This document shows positions 16,958 through 25,563 of a stretch of 64,000 bases of DNA, in pieces (position 1 is the first letter of the stretch; every line of letters starts with the position of its first letter). The notes under the pieces are model-generated. The model saw nothing but the letters and a program-made list of their open reading frames with translations. It had not been told where the DNA came from and searched no databases. The stretch spans positions 496,001 to 560,000 of the forward strand of contig JAWKTN010000005.1 of the NCBI GenBank assembly GCA_041399065.1. Reading direction: 5' to 3'. Source of the stretch: JAGQPD01 sp020426865. Its GTDB lineage: Bacteria > Planctomycetota > Planctomycetia > Pirellulales > Pirellulaceae. The position numbers were made by a program, and so were the translations under genes.

Positions 16958-17993
16958 CGCCTTGCGCCGTCACGCCGACGCCCCCCAGCTTCCCCTCGTC
17001 TCTTTCATCCGGCTCGCGCCCGACACGCGAGAACGCATCGGCAATCACCTCCTCCAATGGGGGATCCTCGACACTGATATCTTCAATCGAATGCTGCGCC
17101 AACAAATGCGATAATACCTCGGCAACGCGACTGCGTGTTATCCGCAATCGTGCTTTCGGAGGCGCCAAATCGAGAACTTCACCGTACCTCTGCAGATCGT
17201 CCGGCCAGCTGCCGTTAGCAAACAAAAATGTGACGACCTTATGGCCACTGAACGTGTCAATGATCCCCGATAGCGAGCCGTCGTATTCAACGCGACCACC
17301 CGCAACGATGACAACTCGGCGGCACAGAGCGGCAACGTCTTTCATGTAATGGCTGGTCAGTAATATCGTCGTCTCACGGCGACGTTGGTAGGCCTTCAAG
17401 AAAACTTGAATGTTGTGCTGCGCCACCACGTCCAGCCCAATCGTCGGCTCGTCCAAAAAAAGCACTTCCGGCGAATGCAACAACGCTGCCATCAACTCCA
17501 TCTTCATCCGCTCGCCTAACGATAACTCCCGCACCGGCTGCCGCAATAACTTGCCGACCCCTAACAGCTCGGTCAGCTCATCCAGCGTCTCACGAAACTG
17601 GCTCGGCGGCACTCGATAAATCTGTTGGTGCAGACGAAAAGACTCCTGAGCTGGCAAGTCCCACCACAGTTGATTCTTCTGTCCCATCACCAGTGCGAAC
17701 CGACGGCGATAACTGTTCTCTCGTTTCCAAGGTACGTGCCCCATCACCGACGCCGTGCCACTGGTCGGCGTGATGACCCCCGACAACAGTTTTAACGTCG
17801 TTGTCTTGCCCGCCCCATTGGGCCCCAAAAAGGCAACAAACTCGCCCGCCTCCACGGCTAAATCGATCCCGCGGACCGCGCGCACCTCGCGATACTGCCG
17901 CCGAAATAACCCGCGCAATGACGCCGCCAATCCTTCGTTCTTCTGATAAACGCGGTACGACTTGGTCAGGCCATGAAGTTCAATGATCGGCAT
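16947..17993 (-). CDS. ABC exporter ATP-binding subunit (NatA-like)
   Basis: This 348-residue ATPase drives the two downstream ABC-2 permeases. From the ATG at 17993 (MPIIELHGL) the sequence shows Walker A GPNGAGKTT, a Q-loop at MGQKNQLWWDLP, the signature LSLGERMKME, Walker B VLFLDEPTIGLD and the H-loop LTSHYMKDV. The MGQKNQLWWDLPA stretch and the RRQYREVRAV insertion before the first strand are typical of the COG4586-type ATPases that accompany paired ABC-2 permeases. About 100 C-terminal residues form an extra domain ending in a charged tail. It is the first gene of the operon. Confidence 0.93.
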   Translation of the reverse strand: MPIIELHGLTKSYRVYQKNEGLAASLRGLFRRQYREVRAVRGIDLAVEAGEFVAFLGPNGAGKTTTLKLLSGVITPTSGTASVMGHVPWKRENSYRRRFALVMGQKNQLWWDLPAQESFRLHQQIYRVPPSQFRETLDELTELLGVGKLLRQPVRELSLGERMKMELMAALLHSPEVLFLDEPTIGLDVVAQHNIQVFLKAYQRRRETTILLTSHYMKDVAALCRRVVIVAGGRVEYDGSLSGIIDTFSGHKVVTFLFANGSWPDDLQRYGEVLDLAPPKARLRITRSRVAEVLSHLLAQHSIEDISVEDPPLEEVIADAFSRVGREPDERDEGKLGGVGVTAQGDDR

Positions 17994-18295
17994 GCGACGA
18001 TTATAACGCGACGCGCGCTCCGTTGTCGGCGCCCCGCACCTGGTGATTCTCGCGAACCTTTGGTTAATTTCACCAGGTCGTCCGCTGCGTGTGGCTCGGA
18101 AACAGTCCCCGTAACCCACGAAAATCAGCTGTTTTCGACAACACTGTGGGCAATTCGTGCGATCGGCACGTCAGGTGCATTGACCTTGTCCACTTCACCA
18201 ACGCGACACACGTTCCCTCTGCCAGACACCTCGTCAAGTTCGGCACGACCGTTCCAGAACGCCACTCGTTGGTTCCATTTACGAAAGGGATCGTC

Positions 18296-18628
18296 ATGAA
18301 CAAGAAGCAGGGTTCGCCCCCAGCGACCGGCAAGCCTCGCTGGTACTTCACCGTTTGGGGCCGACTGACTCTCCTGGCAGCGACAGCAGCTGCAGTGTGG
18401 GGACTGGAGTTGTCGCTGGAGAATTGGCTGTGGCCACAATACGGGTCGGCCATGGCGATCCAGCAATTGACCGACAGCAGCCATGCCGCCCAAACGCTGC
18501 GTTCCGCGGCATTGATGCACGAGCAGCTTCCGCTGATCGCCGCCGTGCTGGTCGCGGGCGTGGCGATGGTCTTGTTCCTGCCCGGTTACCGACGTCGCTT
18601 GCAACTGCTGCGACGTGAACTGGCCTAG
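18296..18628 (+). CDS. Small two-TM membrane protein
   Basis: A 110-residue protein from the ATG at 18296 (MNKKQGSPP), which has AAAGGGA five to six bases upstream. It has two hydrophobic segments (about residues 22-42 and 78-97), an intervening loop with the WPQYGSAMAI stretch, and a basic C-terminus (YRRRLQLLRREL). No family is recognised. It lies 79 bases upstream of the SPFH lipoprotein on the same strand and could be its membrane partner, as small membrane proteins often accompany SPFH proteins. That link is inference from proximity only. Confidence 0.65.
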   Translation: MNKKQGSPPATGKPRWYFTVWGRLTLLAATAAAVWGLELSLENWLWPQYGSAMAIQQLTDSSHAAQTLRSAALMHEQLPLIAAVLVAGVAMVLFLPGYRRRLQLLRRELA

Positions 18629-18707
18629 CTCCAAACACGATTGTCGCGGCGTCGTTCGATATCGGTCGGAACACAAGTAAGAATCATCAACCCCTGGGGA
18701 GTTGCCA

Positions 18708-19742
18708 ATGAAAACAACCTATCGATTTCTTTGCCTATTACCAATCGTCGCCTTCGCCGTTGCGGCGGGATGTCGTCCGTATGACCGACCTGAGTTCGAA
18801 GAGATCGACACCTCGGAGACCGGCTTTTTGATCCCACTGGAAGGTGACACGTCGAGCCAATTGAGTTTCGAATCGGAAAAGTACCTCGACCAGCGTAAGG
18901 TGGCGACAAAGCGAGTCCAAGTACTGCATCGTTGGGTGCAAACTGGCCGCTTGCCCAACGTTGGCGAATATGTCGACACCGTACGCTTGGTAAAAGTCGA
19001 TCGGTCGCCAGTCACTCGGGAATGGACGGCCGATTCGAGCAGCGGCACGAATAGCAAGAACGAAGCGATTTGGATTGAGAGCAACGATTCTGTCGGGTTC
19101 TCGGTCGGATTCAACTGCACGGCGTTCATCGACGAGCAAGACACGGCCAAGTTTCTGTACATGTATCGCAGCAAATCGCTGGCAGAAATGATGGACACTG
19201 AGGTCCGTGCAAGAATCCAGTCCGTCGCGGCCGAAGTCGCGGCGCGCTACGACTTGGATGAGTTACGTTCCCGCAAACAGGAGATTATCGATGAAGTACG
19301 CGAAGACGTCAAACCGTTCTTCAAGGAACGAGGGATCACGATCACCACGGTTGGTATGTTCGGCGGATTCACGTACCAAAACCCGAAGATCCAGGAAGCA
19401 ATCGACGAAACGTTTGTTGCTCAACAATTGAAGGTCGTCAACCAGGCTAAATTAATGGCACAGGAGAAGGAAAACATGCGAGTCGAATTGGAGGCGAAGG
19501 CCGAAGCCAATAAGGTTCGCATGATCGCCGAAGGTGAAGCGGACGCGATTCGCAAGATCGCCGAAGCTACGCGCGAAGCACAATCCGATCCGCTGTTCGT
19601 GACCCTCAAACAACTGGAGGTCGAAGGCAACCGCATCGAGAAATGGGACGGAAAGTATCCCGAATACTTGATGCAGTTCGGTGGCCATGATCCGCAAACA
19701 CCCCAACTGTTGTTGGAATTGCCCCCCGTCGCCGCCAAGTAG
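18708..19742 (+). CDS. SPFH/prohibitin-like lipoprotein
   Basis: A 344-residue protein with a lipoprotein signal (MKTTYRFLCLLPIVAFAVAAGC, lipidated Cys22), followed by an SPFH (stomatin/prohibitin/flotillin) domain at about 40-230. The domain is recognisable from SVGFNCTAFIDEQD, RARIQSVAAEVAARYDLDELRSRKQEI and FFKERGITITTVGMFGGFTY. A long charged helix (about 235-310), rich in Ala, Glu and Lys with the KAEANKVRMIAEGEADA pattern, is the usual oligomerising coiled coil. SPFH proteins scaffold membrane microdomains and often regulate proteases. Lipid anchoring rather than an N-terminal TM helix is unusual. GGGGAG lies six bases before the ATG at 18708. Confidence 0.88.
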   Translation: MKTTYRFLCLLPIVAFAVAAGCRPYDRPEFEEIDTSETGFLIPLEGDTSSQLSFESEKYLDQRKVATKRVQVLHRWVQTGRLPNVGEYVDTVRLVKVDRSPVTREWTADSSSGTNSKNEAIWIESNDSVGFSVGFNCTAFIDEQDTAKFLYMYRSKSLAEMMDTEVRARIQSVAAEVAARYDLDELRSRKQEIIDEVREDVKPFFKERGITITTVGMFGGFTYQNPKIQEAIDETFVAQQLKVVNQAKLMAQEKENMRVELEAKAEANKVRMIAEGEADAIRKIAEATREAQSDPLFVTLKQLEVEGNRIEKWDGKYPEYLMQFGGHDPQTPQLLLELPPVAAK

Positions 19743-19746
19743 TGCC

Positions 19747-20168
19747 CCAACACATAGCTCCAGCCGTGTCCCAAGCGCAACGGTTCGGCCCATTCATGGC
19801 CAATCCGGGCGAGAGTGCCAATGCGGCAGGACACGGCGGAGCGCTCCGGGTTGCATGAATCGCCGCACGGCCCGATTCGCTCCGCCGATCCCAATGTAAT
19901 GGCTTGCGACCTCACTTCCAGAAATCACAAGTTGTTCCGCCGCTGGGGATCGGCTGGCGCTATGTACGTCCCAAGCGCAACGGTTCGGCCCATTCATGGC
20001 CAATCCGGGCGAGAGTGCCAATGCGGCAGGACACGGCGGAGCGCTCCGGGTTGCATGTATCGACGCACGGCCCGATTCGCTCCGCCGATCCCAACGTAAT
20101 GGCGTGCGACCTCTCTTCCGGAAATCACAAGTTGTTCCGCCGCTGGGGATCGGCTGGAGCTATGTTGG
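19747..20168. repeat. MITE-like element: tandem 200-bp duplication bounded by inverted ends
   Basis: Two near-identical 200-bp units (19771-19970 and 19971 to about 20160) repeat head to tail. The block starts at 19747 with CATAGCTCCAGCCG and ends with its reverse complement CGGCTGGAGCTATG near 20151-20164, so it has inverted termini. Each unit contains internal complementary segments. A shorter relative is found inverted at 33099-33192, sharing CGCACGCCATT and GTTGGGATCGGCGGA. No protein is encoded. It fills the gap between the convergent SPFH and fucosidase genes. Confidence 0.8.
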
Positions 20169-20189
20169 ACATGGCGGGTCATCGACAAT

Positions 20190-21623
20190 CTAATAAACCT
20201 CCAACGTCGAGAGTGTCGGACATGCGCGACTGGCGGTAATGCTTACGCGCACGGCATCCGTGGTTACGTCGGACGTACGAAGTATCCGGCGCGGTCCGAT
20301 TGTTGTCCCCTTGGCGATCTCTTGCCAAATGCCATCGACACGAGCCTCAACGGTAAACGCTTCGATCCGTTGCCCCAGTTGAATATATTCCTGCAAACGC
20401 ACGTGGCGGACCGGCAGTTTTTCGCCCAATTCGACGGTCACCTCGCAACTTCGCACGTCGTCGTCGGCGGCCCAGTACGAGTTACGGTCGCCGTCAATGA
20501 GTTTATCGGCACCGAACTGTGCAGCATTTCCGCGGACGTTGCTGGCGGTTGCGGTCTTATCGCGAGCCAGATCATGGGCGAAGGCGGCATCGAGTGCCGT
20601 TCGCAAGTCAAGTAATCGCTGGCAATCGATCTCATGGAAGCGGCCACGGCGATCCGGGGGAATGTTCAATAGCAAGTTGCAACCGTTGCCGACGCTGCTG
20701 TAGTAAATCTCCAGCAGTTTCTCCACCGACTTCACGCGTTGATCTTCCTTCGCATGGTAAAACCAACCCGGACGAATGGAGACGTCAACTTCGGCTGGCA
20801 CCCAATCCGTGCCATCGCGTTGTCCTCCGCCAAGCGCACTGTTGTCGGCAATCCCTGGTGCAAATTCATCGCGTCTGAGCGTCGCCCAGTTCGTCGCACT
20901 ACCGGCGCCGTTTTCATTGCCCACCCACCGCACATCAGGACCACCGTCGCTGAACATGATTGCCATCGGTTGCAATTGACGGACGATGCTCCAAGTGTTG
21001 GGCCAATCGTAGTAGGTGCTCCGGTCGATATGCCGAGTTTCGCGAGCGCCACCGTAGTAGCCATCGCCGCCATTGGCACCGTCGAACCACACTTCACAGA
21101 TCTCACCGTAATTCGTTAGCAACTCGTGCATCTGTTGGCGATAGTATTCAATATATTCGGGTTTTCCGTACGCGGGATGATTGCGATCCCAGGGTGAAAG
21201 ATAGACACCCATCCGAAGACCACGAGCTTTGCAGGCGGCAGCCAATTCCGCCAGAACATCGCCTTGGCCATTTTTCCAGGGGCTGTTCTTGACCGAGTGC
21301 TCGGTATATTTGCTGGGCCATAGACAGAATCCATCATGATGCTTGGCCGTAATGATCAACGCCTGCATCCCGGCCTTGCTGGCCACATCGGCCCATTGCA
21401 TGGCGTCAAATTCGCTGGGGTTAAAGATCTCTGGATCCTCATCTCCATACCCCCACTCGCGGTCCGTAAATGTATTAACCGTGAAATGTATGAAGCCATA
21501 GTACTCCATCTCATGCCAACGTAACTGACGCTCACTCGGCACCGGCCCAAACGGCTCGGGCGGCCCGGCAGCGATCGCCACCGCCGCATGGAACAAAACC
21601 AATGTCAATACTCGCCAGTGCAT
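20190..21623 (-). CDS. GH29 alpha-L-fucosidase with C-terminal F5/8 type C domain
   Basis: A secreted 477-residue glycoside hydrolase family 29 enzyme that removes alpha-linked L-fucose, as planctomycetes do when degrading algal or mucin polysaccharides. It has a signal peptide (about 1-19), then the GH29 barrel. Landmarks are HFTVNTFTDREWGYGDE, ITAKHHDGFCLW, GVYLSPWDRNHP and the nucleophile region EICEVWFDGANG with Asp181. Residues about 350-477 form a discoidin-like carbohydrate-binding domain (KLIDGDRNSYWAAD, LQEYIQLGQRI). AGGAGGAG precedes the ATG at 21623. The acid/base residue, poorly conserved in GH29, could not be assigned. No sulfatase or fucose catabolic gene is adjacent. Confidence 0.93.
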   Translation of the reverse strand: MHWRVLTLVLFHAAVAIAAGPPEPFGPVPSERQLRWHEMEYYGFIHFTVNTFTDREWGYGDEDPEIFNPSEFDAMQWADVASKAGMQALIITAKHHDGFCLWPSKYTEHSVKNSPWKNGQGDVLAELAAACKARGLRMGVYLSPWDRNHPAYGKPEYIEYYRQQMHELLTNYGEICEVWFDGANGGDGYYGGARETRHIDRSTYYDWPNTWSIVRQLQPMAIMFSDGGPDVRWVGNENGAGSATNWATLRRDEFAPGIADNSALGGGQRDGTDWVPAEVDVSIRPGWFYHAKEDQRVKSVEKLLEIYYSSVGNGCNLLLNIPPDRRGRFHEIDCQRLLDLRTALDAAFAHDLARDKTATASNVRGNAAQFGADKLIDGDRNSYWAADDDVRSCEVTVELGEKLPVRHVRLQEYIQLGQRIEAFTVEARVDGIWQEIAKGTTIGPRRILRTSDVTTDAVRVSITASRACPTLSTLEVY

Positions 21624-21710
21624 TTTTGCTCCTCCTCATGTGAAAAAAACCTCGTCATCCGCCCGAATATCACACGGCTGTCTCAGCTGTACGTCAACCA
21701 AGGAAACCGA

Positions 21711-21740
21711 CCAGCTGGAGTCAGCTGGAGTCAGCTGGAG
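21711..21740. repeat. Three direct 10-bp repeats (CAGCTGGAGT)
   Basis: CAGCTGGAGT occurs three times in a row at about 21712-21741, with a further CAGCTGG at 21748. It lies in the 246-base gap between the fucosidase start and the DUF1559 gene. A CGGCTG...CAGCTG hairpin precedes it. The composition is like the hairpin repeats at 6904-7007. It lies upstream of the fucosidase gene and could be in its promoter region. Confidence 0.6.
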
Positions 21741-21869
21741 TACTATCCAGCTGGGGAACTTTCAAGGTCCGATCGTCTCCACAGAACGTTAACCGATTGA
21801 CATCCAGCCGACAAGCATCGCACGAAGTGGACAACGGTGGCGATTTTGAAACCGTAGTGTAGCAGACGC

Positions 21870-22850
21870 CTAATCGCGCGATGGGATTTCGCCGGCGTTG
21901 CGAGTACTCAGGGCAGCCACGGTTGGGAGTGAGATATCGGCGCTGACGAATTCAACGTGGGCGTCGCCGAAAAGGAGCATGGCGATTCCGCTGTGGAAAC
22001 TATAAATTTCATTGTCGTTTCGCGCGTTGATTGCGACGTTGCATCCACCGGCCGGTCCGCAACCTTCATCGTCGCCGTTTCCGCTGGCCCCGTCCAAGCT
22101 GAATGCGCCCTCGCTGTCGGCCCAACCGATTCCCTGGTCGTTGGCAAGTTCCGGGTGCAGTTGGCCGTTACGATAGATTTCGGGGCGCCCGGCGCATTCC
22201 ACGACAGCCAACGTATGGGAACTGCCGTCGCGGATGTGTTTCATGGCCACGCGAGAATTGCGGTGCATGATACCGAAACGATTGTTGCCGTCGTATATCG
22301 ACACGCTCAAATGGGGATTGATCGAGGCTGGCTGCACACCCATCAGGGCTTCGTAGTCCGTGGGTGCCAGTGGGTTGCTGAATGTCATTGCCGGACGTGG
22401 ACCATGGGCAACAGCGGAAAGGATATCGTTGCGAATGGGGGTACTGGGACAGCGAAAGAGAGGGACGGGAACGGCGGCCACGACAAGGTTGGATCCCTCC
22501 CACCAGTTAAGTTGGGGATCGTAGATACTATGCAGCGCCGTTTGTTCGACGAACGGCAGGATAGTGGGACGCCAGCCGACGTATCTCCCTGCCGGGTTGC
22601 CCGGCCCCACGGTCGTCCAGCCCGAAGCCGGAAACACGCGATGTGCCGACTCGAAATTGATCAATGCGATACCGATCTGCCGGGCATTGCTTTGACAATT
22701 TGTACGCCTGGCCGCTTCGCGGGCCGAGTTAACCGCGGGCAGCAACAGGGCAACCAGGATGCCGATTATGGCGATCACTACCAGCAATTCGACCAGTGTA
22801 AAACCGTTGTGTTGCCGGTGCGACTGCCGCGACATGGCACGAATTCTCAT
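21870..22850 (-). CDS. DUF1559 protein with type IV pilin-like leader
   Basis: One of the abundant planctomycete DUF1559 (SBP_bac_10-like, 'H-X9-DG') proteins, 326 residues. The N-terminal prepilin motif GFTLVELLVVIAIIG (about 16-30) predicts processing by a prepilin peptidase and a membrane-spanning alpha helix. It is followed by ARRTNCQSNARQIGIALINFE and the C-terminal block DGSSHTLAVVE...FHSGIAMLLFGDAHVEFVS, the hallmark of the family. Its role is not established; pseudopilin-like surface proteins have been suggested. ATGs at 22850 and 22835 are both possible, and neither has a clear ribosome-binding site. The gene stands alone, divergent from the HEAT-repeat gene. Confidence 0.92.
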   Translation of the reverse strand: MRIRAMSRQSHRQHNGFTLVELLVVIAIIGILVALLLPAVNSAREAARRTNCQSNARQIGIALINFESAHRVFPASGWTTVGPGNPAGRYVGWRPTILPFVEQTALHSIYDPQLNWWEGSNLVVAAVPVPLFRCPSTPIRNDILSAVAHGPRPAMTFSNPLAPTDYEALMGVQPASINPHLSVSIYDGNNRFGIMHRNSRVAMKHIRDGSSHTLAVVECAGRPEIYRNGQLHPELANDQGIGWADSEGAFSLDGASGNGDDEGCGPAGGCNVAINARNDNEIYSFHSGIAMLLFGDAHVEFVSADISLPTVAALSTRNAGEIPSRD

Positions 22851-22981
22851 CAGGAGTCAGAAAACAGGAGCTGTTAGTTGTGTTATAATCGGGAAGGCTG
22901 TTTTCGGCAAATTCTTGGCAGTAACATTCCGTGTCATGCCTTAAGAGGCCGTGAATTCGAACAAGGGGAAGTTGAGCGGAT

Positions 22982-23866
22982 ATGAAGCAAACAGGAATTG
23001 TTATATTCGTACTCTTGGTCATTGTGGGGATAGCGTCGGCCGTCTTCAGGTCAGGCTCCTCGGGGCCCAAATGGGCCAAGGAATTGAGCTCAACGAATCC
23101 TGTCGTTGTGGAAACTGCACGCGCAGAGTTGCTCGCTGGTGGCGAGCAGCGGCTAACGGAGATGCGACAGCTGCTGTCCGCCCCGGCTTCGGAGAAATGG
23201 GAACAGGACGCAGTGCAGCTGCGGGTGTTGGAGATTTTGCAGGAGTTGGGCCCGGCGGCACAATCGGCCGGGCCTGAAGTCGCCGCCTTGGTTGCCGACG
23301 GAATGCCTCATGTCGCGTCTGTGGCGGCACAGACGTTGCCGGCAATTGGGGCTCCGGCAGGGCTTGCCGTGCCCGTGATCACGCGGTCGATCCAGCGTGA
23401 ACCCACGGTCGTGCCACTTCGTGCTTTGGCTGAGTATCACGAGGAAGCGGGAGAGACCGTGTCGCTGTTGATGGAAATCATGAATCGCCACGATCTCGAT
23501 GTCGAAACGCGATGGAACGCGGTACGTACCATCGGCAAGATGCGTGAAGCGGGGGTACCGGCGATCGATGCTCTCGGTGCTCTACTGAATGACAAGGAGC
23601 CGACAGTCCGCGAGCATGCTGCCGAGGCATTGGGGGATATCGGCCCGACGGCCAGTCGCGCCGCCGTGGCATTGATTGCCGCATTGGACGACGAGTACGT
23701 TAAGGTCCGACGAGATGCGGTTCGATCATTAGGCCAAATTGATCCCGATCGAACGATCGCCGTTCCGGCTATCGAAAAGATGCTGGAAGACCCCGAACAG
23801 ATCGTACAAGATGCAGCTCGGCAGGCGTTGGAACGGCTCAATGCACCGGCACCATCGGTCGAGTAG
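22982..23866 (+). CDS. Membrane-anchored HEAT-repeat protein
   Basis: A 294-residue protein with an N-terminal hydrophobic anchor (about 5-22) followed almost entirely by HEAT/PBS-lyase-like repeats. The clearest repeats are LLNDKEPTVREHAAEALGDIG, ALDDEYVKVRRDAVRSLGQI and MLEDPEQIVQDAARQALERL, all in the last 110 residues. Such alpha solenoids act as protein-interaction scaffolds. The leader could be an uncleaved anchor or signal peptide. The stop lies only 14 bases from the stop of the convergent lipoprotein gene. No specific partner is evident. Confidence 0.85.
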   Translation: MKQTGIVIFVLLVIVGIASAVFRSGSSGPKWAKELSSTNPVVVETARAELLAGGEQRLTEMRQLLSAPASEKWEQDAVQLRVLEILQELGPAAQSAGPEVAALVADGMPHVASVAAQTLPAIGAPAGLAVPVITRSIQREPTVVPLRALAEYHEEAGETVSLLMEIMNRHDLDVETRWNAVRTIGKMREAGVPAIDALGALLNDKEPTVREHAAEALGDIGPTASRAAVALIAALDDEYVKVRRDAVRSLGQIDPDRTIAVPAIEKMLEDPEQIVQDAARQALERLNAPAPSVE

Positions 23867-23880
23867 TCCGGGAACGGGAC

Positions 23881-24489
23881 TCACTCCTTCCACACGACGC
23901 TACGAACGGCTCGCTCAATTTGCTGACGTGCGTTGGGGTCGTCAAGGGAGTAGAGTCCAACGAAGCTGAAGACGCGCGCGCCTCGCCGAAATACGGTGAC
24001 GTCTTTCCCCAACTGATTGTTATTTACGGTTCCTGCAAGGAGTAGATGAGTCGCTGTGATGCCTTGGAATTGAATCTCCTCGGGCCCCTCGATGATGTTC
24101 CATTCCGCAACGCCGAACGACGGAGCTCGATGATACGTCAGCAGATCGAGCAACGGCGAATCGTTCATGCAGTAGACCTCGAGCGATCCACCGGACGCAG
24201 AGGTCTGAAGTTGATAGCGAGCCAACAAAATCTCTTTTTCGAGTTCGCCGCGAGGCAACGCCGAGCTTGCCGTTTGCTGCCACATATCGGGCACTAAAAA
24301 CCGCAGGCCAGCCGCGTCGTTCTGGTAGACTGGTCCATTACGTAAAGCCGGAGCCTGCGGTGGAGGATCGCCACAACCACACAGACACATAAGTGTCATG
24401 TTCAATAGGGATAAGGTCGACAGGGAATGCAACGACCGCCGATGGAGCATGCGTTCAAGGCCTAACCGCTTAACGAGCGTCTGAATCAT
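23881..24489 (-). CDS. Putative lipoprotein downstream of a DUF1559 gene
   Basis: An uncharacterised 202-residue protein from the ATG at 24489, chosen because AGGA precedes it; this start lies inside the 3' end of the upstream DUF1559 gene (20-base overlap). A basic N-terminus is followed by a hydrophobic stretch ending in MCLCGCGDPP, compatible with a lipobox and lipidated cysteine. The remainder is a compact beta-rich domain (YQNDAAGLRFLVPDMW, LLARYQLQTSASGGSLEVY, FRRGARVFSFVGLYSLDD), similar in style to PsbP/YajG-like or anti-sigma-like lipoproteins, but I cannot name a family. Coupled translation with the DUF1559 gene suggests a joint role. Confidence 0.75.
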   Translation of the reverse strand: MIQTLVKRLGLERMLHRRSLHSLSTLSLLNMTLMCLCGCGDPPPQAPALRNGPVYQNDAAGLRFLVPDMWQQTASSALPRGELEKEILLARYQLQTSASGGSLEVYCMNDSPLLDLLTYHRAPSFGVAEWNIIEGPEEIQFQGITATHLLLAGTVNNNQLGKDVTVFRRGARVFSFVGLYSLDDPNARQQIERAVRSVVWKE

Positions 24490-25531
24490 TCGTTTCCTGG
24501 CCATTGCGAGTCGCCATCGCATGAAAAACCTCGAGGTCGATGTCACTGTGAAGCCCACGAGCCGAGGCGTCTGCATAAACGAACTGGACCACCGCAGTGT
24601 GGGGCGAAAAAAAGTCGTACGGCTCGCTGAAAGGGCTGTTCAAGGTGCGTTTGCCAACACGTGCCATCACCATCGACGGCGCCAACTCGGCCGTCGACGT
24701 GTAGACCGGCGCGCCAACTCGCGTCCGACACGTCCCCCCCGTCATGACACCGGCCCACGGAGATTGCGCCAAAATAGCCCCCCGCTCGCCAATCGCAATT
24801 GTCTTGCTCAACCCATCCGTAACCGACTTCAACGAATGTTGACTGTTCCTTTGGAACAGACCATTTCCATTGTCGGGGTCTGTGTTGATCAACCCGTATG
24901 AACCGAACATCGCGGTGTAGCTGTTGGTGGCGGCCTGTGCTACTTCCTTCCCCTTGTCGTCCAATACCGTATAGACGCCCGTATCCTGGTCAGATGGACA
25001 AACCAGGATATCGATGATCTGCGTTCGAATCGATGCATGCGCCGGATCGTCTACCGCGATCTGCCGATCCATTCGATTCGCCAATGCTGACTCCTCCATG
25101 TAGTCCAGCAAGAATGCGGCCCAGCCCCATCCCGGCCCCTGCTTTTCTGGCGGCTTGTTGCCAGGGATGGGAAACGGAGAGTCCCACAGCGCGATCAACG
25201 ACGAATCGGATCGCCGAAACCTCGTCACGTAGCGGATATACCTCTCTCGCGTCACCATCGCAAGATCAGATGACGCAGTGGCAGACGCTGGCGATTGAAT
25301 GAACCCCGCAGGAAACGAGCCTGTCGACTGCTCATGCAACTGCAACGCCAACCCTACCTGCCGCAAATGATTTAAGCAATTCGTCTTGCGGGCAGATTCG
25401 CGAGCAACATTGAGCGCGGGGAGAAGCAATCCGAGCAGCAGCCCCAGCACGGCAATGACCACGAGCAACTCCACAACTGTGAAGGCCCACCGCGATTGAA
25501 CGCGGATGGCGTTCTGCGAAGTTTTGGCCAC
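24470..25531 (-). CDS. DUF1559 protein with type IV pilin-like leader (second)
   Basis: A 353-residue DUF1559 protein. The prepilin-like N-terminus reads AFTVVELLVVIAVLGLLLG, with Val in place of the usual Leu at the second position, followed by RESARKTNCLNHLRQVGLALQLHE. The family's C-terminal portion is present (SVTDGLSKTIAIGERG, FFSPHTAVVQFVYADASARGL). I prefer the GTG at 25531 because GGGGGA lies eight bases upstream; a TTG at 25546 is the alternative. It overlaps the downstream lipoprotein gene. It is divergent from the PQQ-propeller gene with only about 30 bases between starts, so the promoters must overlap the neighbouring coding or leader regions. Confidence 0.9.
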   Translation of the reverse strand: MAKTSQNAIRVQSRWAFTVVELLVVIAVLGLLLGLLLPALNVARESARKTNCLNHLRQVGLALQLHEQSTGSFPAGFIQSPASATASSDLAMVTRERYIRYVTRFRRSDSSLIALWDSPFPIPGNKPPEKQGPGWGWAAFLLDYMEESALANRMDRQIAVDDPAHASIRTQIIDILVCPSDQDTGVYTVLDDKGKEVAQAATNSYTAMFGSYGLINTDPDNGNGLFQRNSQHSLKSVTDGLSKTIAIGERGAILAQSPWAGVMTGGTCRTRVGAPVYTSTAELAPSMVMARVGKRTLNSPFSEPYDFFSPHTAVVQFVYADASARGLHSDIDLEVFHAMATRNGQETNDSDAR

Positions 25532-25563
25532 AAACGTATCCCCCAATCGAATTGTTGATCATA

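Noticed and set aside
19747..20168. Tandem repeats considered as a CRISPR array
   Set aside because: Only two long 200-bp units without spacers; no cas genes in the window.
23860..23885. Terminator between convergent HEAT and lipoprotein genes
   Set aside because: Only a weak five-base stem (AGTCC/GGACT) and no T run.
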